Of a stretch of DNA of 64,000 nt, positions 18,255 to 26,573 are shown piece after piece; position 1 is the first letter of the stretch; each line of letters starts with the position of its first letter. A program made the translations under genes and the position numbers. Below the pieces are notes generated by a model that was not told the DNA's origin, did no database searches, and was given only the letters and a program-made list of their open reading frames with translations. Origin of the DNA: Collimonas pratensis (lineage in GTDB: Bacteria; Pseudomonadota; Gammaproteobacteria; Burkholderiales; Burkholderiaceae_D); contig NZ_CP013234.1 in NCBI RefSeq assembly GCF_001584185.1, forward strand, positions 2,046,001-2,110,000, read 5' to 3'.

Positions 18255-21200
18255 TCCGCGGCCGCCTGCTGCAAGAGACGCGTACCCAGCACACCTTGCT
18301 GATCACGCTGCACCATATCGTTTCAGACGGCTGGTCGATCGCCGTGCTGCTCGATGAGATCAGCGCGCTGTACAGCGCCTACCGGCAAGGCGAGCACGAT
18401 CCTCTGCCGCCGCTGACGGTGCAGTATCCGGATTACGCTGCCTGGCAGCGGCGCTGGATGAGCGGCGCGGTGCTGGAGCAGCAGACCGCCTACTGGAAAG
18501 AAAACCTGGCAGGCGCGCCGACCTTGCTGGAACTGCCCACCGATTACTCGCGTCCCTTGCAGCAAGACTATGCCGGTGCGCAGGTAGCGACAGCGCTGGA
18601 TGCCGGGTTGACCAGAAAGCTGAAGGCCTTGAGCCAGCGCCACGGCAGCACCTTGCACATGACGCTGTTGAGCAGCTGGGCCCTGTTGCTGGGTCGGCTG
18701 GCAGGGCAGGACGAGGTGGTGATCGGCACGCCGACGGCCAACCGCAACCAGCAGGAAGTGGAAGGCCTGATCGGATTTTTCGTCAACACGCTGGCGTTGC
18801 GCATCCGTTTGCCGGAGCAGGCGACGGTGGGCGCGTTGCTGGAGCAGGTGAAGCAACAGTCGCTGGCGGCCCAGCAGCACCAAGAACTGCCGTTTGAACA
18901 GGTGGTGGAGCATACCCATCCGGTACGCAGTATGGCGCATAGCCCTTTGTTCCAGGTCATGTTTGCGTGGCAGAACGCGCCGCAAGGCAAACTGCGGCTG
19001 CCCGGCCTGGAGCTGACGCAGCTGCCTTTCAAGCAAGTGACCGCAAAGTTCGACCTGACCTTGTCGCTGGAAGAATCTGGCGATGCGATTGCCGGCGTGC
19101 TGGAATATGCCAGCGCCTTGTTCGAGCGCAGCACGATCGAGCGCTACCTCGGCTACTGGCAGTGCCTGCTGCAGGCCATGGTCAGCGACGACAGCCGGCC
19201 GCTGGCCAACCTGCCGCTGATGAGTGCAGCTCAACGCCAGCAGATCGTGCAGCACTGGAACCAGACCGACGCCGTCAACCCGGCGCCCTTGCTGCCGCAG
19301 CTGTTCGAGGCGCAGGCGGTGCAGAGGCCGGATGCGGTGGCGGCGGTGCATGGCGTCCATCAGCTGAGCTATGCCGAACTGAACCGCCAGGCCAATCAGC
19401 TGGCGCATCACTTGCGGCAGTTGGGCGTTCGGCGCAATGACCGGGTAGTCTTGCAGCTGGAACGCTCGCTGCCGCTGATCGTGGCCGAACTGGCGATCCT
19501 CAAGTGTGGCGCCGCCTATGTGCCGATAGACGGCAGCCTGCCGGACGAGCGCAAGATTTTCATGGCGCAAGATAGCGGCGCCAGCTTGCTGCTGACGCTG
19601 AGCGGCGCGGCCTGGCCGGAACAGGCCGCGCTCACCAGGGTCAACCTGGACCAGATCGCCGCCAGTGCCTATGCCGCCGATAACCTGGCGCCGGGCGGCG
19701 ACGACGAGACGATTGCCTACATCATGTACACCTCAGGCTCGACCGGGCAGCCGAAAGGCGTGCTGGTGCCACAGCGCGGCATCAAGCGCCTGGTGCTGGA
19801 AAACGGCTATGCGGCTTTTGACGCCAGTGACCGCATCGCTTTCGCCGCCAATCCGGCTTTCGACGCTTCCACCATGGAAATCTGGGGCGCCTTGCTGAAC
19901 GGCGGCCGTATCGTGGTGATCGACAAGGAAGTGTTCCTCGATCCGCTGCGCTTTGCCGATGCGCTGGAACAGCAGGGCGTCACCACGCTGTTCCTGACCA
20001 CGGCAGTGTTCAACCAGTGTGCGGCGATCGTGCCGGATGCCTTCCGCCAGCTGCGTTTTCTGCTGACCGGCGGCGAGCGCTGCGACCCGGCCGCTTTTGC
20101 ACGCGTGCTGGCGGCCGGCCGGCCGCAGCATCTGATTCACTGCTACGGGCCGACCGAAACCACGACCTACGCCACTACCTACGAGGTAACGGCGATTGAC
20201 GCGGCGCAGCCGACCATTCCGATAGGCCGGCCGATTGCCAACACCCAGATTTATCTGCTGGATGCGTACGGCGAGCCGGTGCCGGTCGGGGTGACGGGCG
20301 AGATCTATATCGGTGGCGCCGGCGTCGCTTGCGGCTACCTCAACCGGGAAGAACTGACGGCGCAGCGCTTCGTTGCCGACCGTTTCAGCGGCCGCCCTGG
20401 CGCGCTGCTGTATCGCACCGGCGACCTGGCGCGCTGGCAGGCCGACGGCAACCTGGTGCATCTGGGTCGCAACGACTTCCAGGTCAAGATCCGTGGTTTC
20501 CGCATTGAACTGGGCGAGATCGAGGCCAGGTTGGCCCTGCATCCGGCGATCCGCGAGGTGCTGGTGATGGCGCGCGAGGAGCATCTGGGAGAGCGGCGCC
20601 TGGTTGCCTATATCGCTGTCAATCAAGCGGTTGATGTCGACGCCCTGCGTTCCTACCTGAGCGCCAGCATGCCCGAGTATATGGTGCCGGCGGCTTACGT
20701 CACGCTGGCGGCGCTGCCGCTGACGCAGAACGGCAAAGTGGACCGCAAGCGGCTGCCGGCGCCGGAGGCGGATGCCTATGCTGTCGGCGGTTACGCGGCG
20801 CCGGAGGGGGAGATCGAGGTGGCCCTGGCCGAGATCTGGTCGGAGCTGCTGCAGATCGCCAGCGTCGGCCGTCACGACAACTTCTTCGCACTGGGCGGCC
20901 ATTCGCTGTCGATCCTGCAAGTGGTGACCCTGCTGAAGAAAAAAGGCGTGCGGATTTCAGCTAGCGATGTGTTTACCTATCCGACCGTAGCGGCTCTGGC
21001 CGAACATATTACGCAGCTCAACCCGCTGGAGACAGAGAATGCGGCGGTGCTGGTGCGTGCCGGCGGCCGCCAGCGTCCCTTGTTCCTGATGCACGAAGGC
21101 TCCGGCTTGCTGATCTACGCGCACATGCTGGCGGTGCACATCGATCCCGGCATCCCGGTGTACGGTTTGCCGCCGCTGCCGCCTGAAGAAACGCCGCTGC

Positions 21201-21874
21201 GTAGCGTGCAGAGCATGGCGACGCGCATGCTGGGATTGATACGCGCAGTGCAGCCGAGCGGGCCTTACCGTCTAGCCGGCTGGTCCTTCGGCGGTGTGCT
21301 GGCCTACGAGGTGGCGCAGCAGTTCATCAGGGAAGGCGAGCAGGTTGAGTTTGTCGGCTTGTTCGATACCCATTGCTCGATCGGCGACGACGATGAGCGT
21401 GAAGAAAAGCTGGGCGACAAGCAATTGATGCTGACGCTGCTCGAAGCCGCTGCCAGCAACGACCCGCTGCTGCGGAGCGGGATGGAGCAGCTGAAAGCGG
21501 CCGCCGCTGACGCCGACATCCAGACCTTGATGCAGATGGCGAGACGCAGCGGCTTGTTCCCGGCGGGATTCTCCTTACAGGGCTTGCTGCAGCTGATGGA
21601 AAACAGCCGCATCATCATTCGCGCCTATGGCGAGTATGCGGTGCAGCCGATCGCCATTCCGGTGCACTATTACAGTGCCGTGGGAGATACTGTCAACGAG
21701 CCGCTGCGAGGCTGGGGTGAAGTGCTGTCGGAGATGCAGCTGCGGCTCATCCCTGTACCGGGAACCCATCAGTCGATGATGATTTCGCCGCATATAGAAG
21801 TGTTTGCCGATGCCTTGAATAGCGCGCTGGAGGCGGTGAGGGTGGAAGGGAAGCTGGCCACTGCGCCGCTTTGA
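18246..21874 (+). CDS. NRPS continuation: rest of module 5 and thioesterase
   Basis: This frame continues the preceding ORF without any missing sequence. The interrupted LCL domain resumes (HHIVSDG at about 18,311), then comes A5 with D-A-M-F-L-G-C-T-Y-K, nearly the A3 code and so probably the same Val/Ile-like residue. T5 follows (FFALGGHSL, serine codon 20903-20905). Last is a type I thioesterase with GWSFGG (serine codon 21284-21286) and a late GTHQSMM histidine, which would release or cyclise the peptide. Taken as a separate ORF it would have to start at a TTG near 18,296 inside the C domain with no convincing ribosome site. I therefore read 4989-21874 as one gene of about 5,628 residues. 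Confidence 0.9.
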
Positions 21875-21889
21875 TTGATGGAGCAATTC

Positions 21890-21930
21890 GCCACGGCTCA
21901 GGCAGCATCAGCCTGAGCCTGAGCCGTGGC
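21890..21930. terminator. Long hairpin between NRPS and convergent gene
   Basis: A perfect 14-bp inverted repeat (GCCACGGCTCAGGC and its complement) with a 13-nt loop, 15 bp after the NRPS stop and 8 bp before the stop of the convergent gene. No T-run follows, so it is a possible bidirectional terminator or transcript-end stem rather than a textbook intrinsic terminator. Confidence 0.6.
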
Positions 21931-21938
21931 AGTTGCCA

Positions 21939-23405
21939 TCAACTGCGTGAGTCTTCCGCAGCACGCGACGGCGATGACTCGCCTTCAAAACGCAGTGCGA
22001 TGGCTGGCTCCTTGCGAGCCAGCTGTTGTTCTATCAGCGTTGCCAGGCGGCTGTCTGCGATTGGGTGGTCCGCATCCTCGGCGCTTGCCGGCAAGTGCTT
22101 GCGGCCGGTTGCATCGGCCAGTTCCAGCTGATTGATTTTCTGCGCCGGACTATGCGTGGCTGCGGCCAGAAAAGTGAGCAGCCGGCGCTGATGTTCGGCC
22201 AGCATCTGTGCGCTGTGGATTGCCGGGTTGGCGTCAAAAATGATCTCCAGGTCGCGGCCGGCGCCGCGCTCGCAGAGGGTGATGGCCAGATCTTCCGCGC
22301 TGCCGTCGCACAGCTGGCGCAGGCGGGCTGGATGGCTGCCGAAGCGCAAATCGCAAGGGTTGGATTCGGCTTTGATCACGGTGCTGAACAATTCCCTTTG
22401 GCCGGACAGCTTGCGCAAGTCATGGCGCAGTTCTTCGCACGGATAAGACTGATGCAGCGCAATTTGCCGTATCTGCCGGCCGATGTCGCGCATCAGCTCT
22501 TCGAACGATAGTTCTGTGTTCAGCGCCAGGCGCAGCGGCAGGGCATCTGCCGTGCCGGCCGCTACGCCGATCAGCATGTCCGTCACACCGCTGGCGCGAT
22601 ACAGGAATGCGACAGTGACGGCAATCAGGAGTTGCGGCAGGCTGATGTCCAGTTTGTGCGCGATGCTCTGCAATGCTTGCACGCCGGCGGCGGGAAAACA
22701 GGCGGTCTGGCGTAGCAAAGCGTCGCCATTGAAATGGCGTTGGAGCGACAGGCTCAATGGCGCGGGCGCATCGTGCAAGCGGCCAGTCCAGTAGTTGCGG
22801 TCGGCAATGTAGTGCTCCGATTCACGATAGGCGTTTTCGTCCTGCAGCAGCTGCGCAATCGACGGCGAGGGAGCCGCCGCCGGTAGCGGATGGTGCCGGC
22901 CCAGCGCACTGTAGGCGGCGGCCAGGTGGCGCGCCATACGGCCATGTTCCGAGCCGTCCGGCAAGATGCGATGGCTGCGGCGATACCAGATATAGCGGTC
23001 GCGGCTGGTGCGGAGCAATGCCGACAGCCATGGCCGGCCACGGATCAAATCGATGGCGCGGCTGTAATCGGCACGCATCCAGGCTTCCGCTGCGGCCTCC
23101 GGATCACGGTCGCGGCTGAAATCAAGATAGGGCAGCTCGCCGCCGAAGTGCTGTTCCACGATTTGTCGCGGTCCATCTTCGGAGTCAAGCAAGCGCAGAC
23201 GCGCAGACTCGCTTTCATCCGCCACTTTTTGCATCGCTGCCAGGAACTGTGCGAGATCAATCTCGCCGACGATATCGACGGCTTCGGCGACGTTGAAGTT
23301 GTCGCCGGGCGTCGCGCATTTGACTTTAAGCCACACCGCCGTTTGGTTGACGGTGAGCGCACTCGCGGCAGCGGGATGGACGACGATTTCCAAACAGTTC
23401 TCCAT
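21939..23405 (-). CDS. Stand-alone degenerate starter-type condensation domain
   Basis: A 488-residue protein with one condensation-domain fold. It opens with LTVNQTAVWLKVKCATPGDN and NFNVAEAVDIVGEIDLAQF, typical of starter C domains. The active-site motif HHxxxDG reads HRILPDG (His145, Arg146, Asp150, Gly151), so the second, catalytic histidine is replaced by Arg. The last 37 or so residues (RLATLIEQQLARKEPAIAL then RFEGE) look like the first strand region of an adenylation domain, after which the frame ends in unrelated sequence. It therefore reads as the front piece of an older NRPS. It is convergent with the large NRPS. It may be a decaying remnant or a catalytically inactive partner; the long open frame argues that it is still translated. 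Confidence 0.8.
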   Translation of the reverse strand: MENCLEIVVHPAAASALTVNQTAVWLKVKCATPGDNFNVAEAVDIVGEIDLAQFLAAMQKVADESESARLRLLDSEDGPRQIVEQHFGGELPYLDFSRDRDPEAAAEAWMRADYSRAIDLIRGRPWLSALLRTSRDRYIWYRRSHRILPDGSEHGRMARHLAAAYSALGRHHPLPAAAPSPSIAQLLQDENAYRESEHYIADRNYWTGRLHDAPAPLSLSLQRHFNGDALLRQTACFPAAGVQALQSIAHKLDISLPQLLIAVTVAFLYRASGVTDMLIGVAAGTADALPLRLALNTELSFEELMRDIGRQIRQIALHQSYPCEELRHDLRKLSGQRELFSTVIKAESNPCDLRFGSHPARLRQLCDGSAEDLAITLCERGAGRDLEIIFDANPAIHSAQMLAEHQRRLLTFLAAATHSPAQKINQLELADATGRKHLPASAEDADHPIADSRLATLIEQQLARKEPAIALRFEGESSPSRAAEDSRS

Positions 23406-23739
23406 GTCATGAATGAAACTGGATCGGTCAGGCGCCGGCGTGCGGACGGCATGATGCGGCTATCGGCATTGCGGCATGCGTAAAACAAACGTCTTTGGGA
23501 TTTCCTATTGCGTGCAATGAGCGGGGGTATGCAGCTTGTCGGCCGCTGCCAAGCGGAAAAGAATATAGCCGCTCGATTTTCGCTTTGCTAGCTATAAAAA
23601 GTGACAGCTAGTTTAAAGCGGAAATTGGTGTTAGATGATTTGCGTGGAAGCATGGAGATGGTGCCAACAGGGGTATTGCGGATGAAGCAGCCCGGCGCGT
23701 TTGCTGCAGATTGTTGCGCCAGGCGTTCCGCTGGTTTGC
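23406..23739. other. Intergenic region, no gene seen
   Basis: About 334 bp between the start of the condensation-like gene and the end of the thioesterase gene. The part near 23,560-23,630 is AT-richer and probably contains the promoter of the condensation-like gene. I see no convincing ORF or repeat. Confidence 0.4.
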
Positions 23740-24270
23740 TTATGGTAGCGCAAACACCAGGCAAGTGGTGGTCGCGTGCGCATAAATTTTTCCATCGACG
23801 TCGACGATATTGGCTTCCGCCACGCCGACCCTGCCGCCGACCTGTATCACCTTGCCGATGGCGCGCACCGGACCGGTCTTGTCGGTCAGTGCGCGGATCA
23901 GGTTGACCTTCAGTTCCAGCGTGGTGTAGCCGCTGCCTTTCGGCAGGGTGGATTGCACCGCGCAGCCCAGCGCCGAATCCAGCAAGGTGCAGAAGTAGCC
24001 GCCGTGGACGCTGCCGATCGGGTTGTAGTGCTGCATGCCCGGCGTGCCTTGGAAGATGACACGGCCCGGCTCCGCTTCCAGCAGGTTGAAGTCGAGCGTC
24101 TGCGCAATCGGCGGGATCGGCAGCTCGCCGGCCAGGATGCGTTGTAAAAATTCAACGCCGCTGTATTGTTTCAGCTGCTCCAGCGAGGCGACGCCGGGAG
24201 CTGCCAGTTTGGCGCGCACTGCCGCTTCTTGAGCTTGCCATTGCGCCAGGGTTTCTTCTCGGGTGGACAT
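23740..24270 (-). CDS. PaaI-family acyl-CoA thioesterase (hotdog fold)
   Basis: A 176-residue protein from the start MSTREETLAQWQ, which has AGGAGA just upstream; the frame is open 14 codons further. The core NPIGSVHGGYFCTLLDSALG is the hallmark of PaaI/YbaW-type hotdog thioesterases, where the HGG turn and the following Asp bind and cleave acyl-CoA thioesters. The N-terminal 60 residues are a helical extension. Substrate unknown. It lies between the NRPS locus and the lipase and is divergent from the lipase. A link to either is possible but not shown. Confidence 0.85.
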   Translation of the reverse strand: MSTREETLAQWQAQEAAVRAKLAAPGVASLEQLKQYSGVEFLQRILAGELPIPPIAQTLDFNLLEAEPGRVIFQGTPGMQHYNPIGSVHGGYFCTLLDSALGCAVQSTLPKGSGYTTLELKVNLIRALTDKTGPVRAIGKVIQVGGRVGVAEANIVDVDGKIYAHATTTCLVFALP

Positions 24271-24470
24271 GTTTTCTCCTATAGATATTGTCGGTTCGAC
24301 GGCCCGCATCATTATGCCTTGCCGGCCAGGATGCGGCTGCCGTCCTCGGCCGGCAGCCGGTTTCCAATGCTGCTCTGCACGATGGGTATTGATTGTAGAC
24401 AGGTTTGTATATGTGTACTATTGAGACAATAAAAGAGCACGACCGTGCGTTTATATAAGGAGATGTGGTT

Positions 24471-25445
24471 ATGAAATCGCTACGCCGAATCGCAGTTGCT
24501 TCTGTCTTTTGCTGTTGCCTGCCATTGGGGCAGGCCCAGGCTTCCGTCTTCAGCCTGTTCGGGACCGCCGCGTCCAGCGCTTACGCGCAAACCAAGTATC
24601 CGATCGTCTTGGTGCACGGCCTGGCCGGCACTTCCAAATACTTCGGCGTGGTTGACTACTGGTGGCAGATCCCCAGCGATCTGCGCGCCAACGGTGCTAC
24701 GGTGTATGTCGCCGATGTTGCTGCTTTCAACAGCGATGAGCAGCGTGGCGAAGAGTTGCTGAAGCAGATCAGCAGCGTGCTGGCCGCCACCGGCGCCAGC
24801 AAGGTCAACCTGATTTCGCATAGCCAGGGCGGCACCACCTCGCGCTACGCCGCCGCGGTCAAACCGCAATGGATCGCCTCAGTCACCACCATCGCCACGC
24901 CGCATGCGGGCACGCCGGTGGCCGACACCGTCAACCTGGCGCCGCAGGCACTGAAGAATCTGCTGGCCGACGGCACCTCGGTCCTCGGCCAGCTGCTGAG
25001 CCTGTTTGTCGGTAATCCGCAGCCGCAGGACCCGCTGGCGGCCCTGAGCGGGCTGACCACGGCCGGCGCCGCGAATTTCAACCGACTCTATCCGAGCGCC
25101 GGCGTGCCCGCCAACTGCAGCGTGAATGGCGCCACATCGGAAGTCCGCAGCGGCAATACCCAGCTGCTGTATTCCTGGACCGGCAACTCGGCCGGCACCA
25201 ATGTTCTCGACGTTACCGATCCGGTGATGGTGCTCGGCAGCGTCATCATCAAGACCGCCGGCGGCGGCGCCAATGACGGCCTGGTGCCGGTATGCAGCGC
25301 GCGCTTCGGCCGCGAGCTGGGCGTCTACGGCTGGAATCATCTGGACGAAGTCAACCAGCTGTTCGGTCTGCGCGGCCTGTTCAGCGCCGATCCTGTGGTG
25401 ACCATCCGGACCCAGGCCAACCGGCTCAAGACTGCCGGGTTGTAA
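24471..25445 (+). CDS. lipA: Secreted triacylglycerol lipase, family I
   Basis: Secreted true lipase, 324 residues from the ATG at 24471, which has AAGGAGA at the right distance (a GTG six bases earlier is less likely). A signal peptide with an FCCCLPLG core is followed by mature protein from about residue 36. QTKYPIVLVHGLAG holds the oxyanion site, ISHSQGG the nucleophile (Ser118), NDGLVPVC the probable catalytic Asp and NHLDEVNQ the His. The layout and length match Pseudomonas-type family I.1 lipases. Two cysteines (in ANCSV and PVCSA) can form the family disulfide. The gene is followed after 8 bp by its foldase. Export through a type II system is inferred from the family. Confidence 0.93.
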   Translation: MKSLRRIAVASVFCCCLPLGQAQASVFSLFGTAASSAYAQTKYPIVLVHGLAGTSKYFGVVDYWWQIPSDLRANGATVYVADVAAFNSDEQRGEELLKQISSVLAATGASKVNLISHSQGGTTSRYAAAVKPQWIASVTTIATPHAGTPVADTVNLAPQALKNLLADGTSVLGQLLSLFVGNPQPQDPLAALSGLTTAGAANFNRLYPSAGVPANCSVNGATSEVRSGNTQLLYSWTGNSAGTNVLDVTDPVMVLGSVIIKTAGGGANDGLVPVCSARFGRELGVYGWNHLDEVNQLFGLRGLFSADPVVTIRTQANRLKTAGL

Positions 25446-25453
25446 GGGCGGCT

Positions 25454-26410
25454 ATGCAGACCAGACACAAGTTTATTCTGGCCTTGACGGCAGTGCTGCT
25501 TGGTTTGCTGGTTGCCGAGCTGGTTTGCTTCCGCTCGACGCCATCGGCAGCGCTTGCCGCCGGCAGCCAGCCAGTTGCGCCGGCAAACGCGCTGGAGCGC
25601 GCCGCTCCAGCGCAGTTGAACGCCGCTATCAGCGACGTTCTCCCGAGCGCTGGCGACACCAGCCCGCCACCAGGATTGGTGGTGGGCGCGGACCAGCATC
25701 TGCAAGTCAACCGCGCCTTGCGCGACGTATTCGACTACTACCTGTTGGGCGGTTTGCCCGGCTCCCGCAGCCAGCACATGGCTCAGCTGCTGGCGTATCT
25801 GAAAAGCAGCCTGCCGGCGCCGGCCTACGCCGACGGCGAGCGGCTGGCGCATGCCTATGTGGCTTATCTGGCGGCGCACGATGCACTGCTGGAGCGCCAG
25901 ACGCCGCCGGCGGTCACCGCCGACAGCAAGATGGCGGCGCCGGATGCGGAGCGCATGGCGACCTGGCTGGCGCAACTCTCTCGTTTGCGGCAAGACATGT
26001 TGGGTATCGAAGTAGCGAAGATCTGGTTCGGCGCGGAAGAAGCCGAATCGCTGCGCGCGTTGGCGGTTTTGCGTAGCGGCGCCAGCAGCGGCCTGAGCGC
26101 GGCCGATCCGGTGCAAAAGAGCTTCGACGATCTGCGCCAGTTGCGGCAGCAGGGCGCCAGCCAGCAGGCGCAGCGCGACATGATGGCGCAGCAGTTTGGT
26201 CCAGCGGCAGCGCAGCGCTTTGACCAGCTCGGGCAGGAAGAGCAAGCCTGGCAAGACCGCTACGCACAGTACCGCCAGGCCGCGGACCAGATCCGCCAAC
26301 AGACCGGCGGCGCCGAAGAAGATCGTAACCGGCAGATCGAGACCTTACGCAACCAGAGCTTCAGCGACCCTGCCGAGCGCCTGCGGGCGCAGGGGCTGGA
26401 CCGCCGTTGA
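25454..26410 (+). CDS. lifO: Lipase-specific foldase (Lif chaperone)
   Basis: Membrane-anchored periplasmic foldase of 318 residues that folds the preceding lipase. The start MQTRHKFILALTAVLLG gives an N-terminal membrane anchor, then an Ala/Pro-rich linker. Next comes the Lif motif region NRALRDVFDYYLLGGLPG (consensus RxxFDY), and the C-terminal half is long, helical and Gln/Arg-rich, as in the family's wrap-around scaffold. The reading frame extends upstream into lipA, but the ATG at 25454 is the first that gives the anchor. Co-transcription with lipA is likely. Confidence 0.92.
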   Translation: MQTRHKFILALTAVLLGLLVAELVCFRSTPSAALAAGSQPVAPANALERAAPAQLNAAISDVLPSAGDTSPPPGLVVGADQHLQVNRALRDVFDYYLLGGLPGSRSQHMAQLLAYLKSSLPAPAYADGERLAHAYVAYLAAHDALLERQTPPAVTADSKMAAPDAERMATWLAQLSRLRQDMLGIEVAKIWFGAEEAESLRALAVLRSGASSGLSAADPVQKSFDDLRQLRQQGASQQAQRDMMAQQFGPAAAQRFDQLGQEEQAWQDRYAQYRQAADQIRQQTGGAEEDRNRQIETLRNQSFSDPAERLRAQGLDRR

Positions 26411-26481
26411 AATTGGAGAAAAATCGCTTTGGGCCGACCGCATTTAGGCGGCTCGACTACGCGTCCCGGCCTCGTCGGCTA

Positions 26482-26559
26482 CGTCATTCCCGCGAACGCG
26501 GGAATCCAAGTTACTGAATATGGCGAGGAAAATAGATTCCCGCGTTCGCGGGAATGACG
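26482..26559. repeat. Palindromic intergenic repeat pair (REP/dRS3-like)
   Basis: CGTCATTCCCGCGAACGCGG (first 20 bases of a 25-bp unit, 26482-26506) returns as a perfect inverted copy at 26535-26559. Each unit is itself a hairpin with ATTCCCGCG and CGCGGGAAT arms. The pair lies between the convergent lifO and RND genes and could act as a transcript-end structure. The motif type is widespread in proteobacterial intergenic DNA. Confidence 0.8.
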
Positions 26560-26573
26560 GACGATGTATGGAT

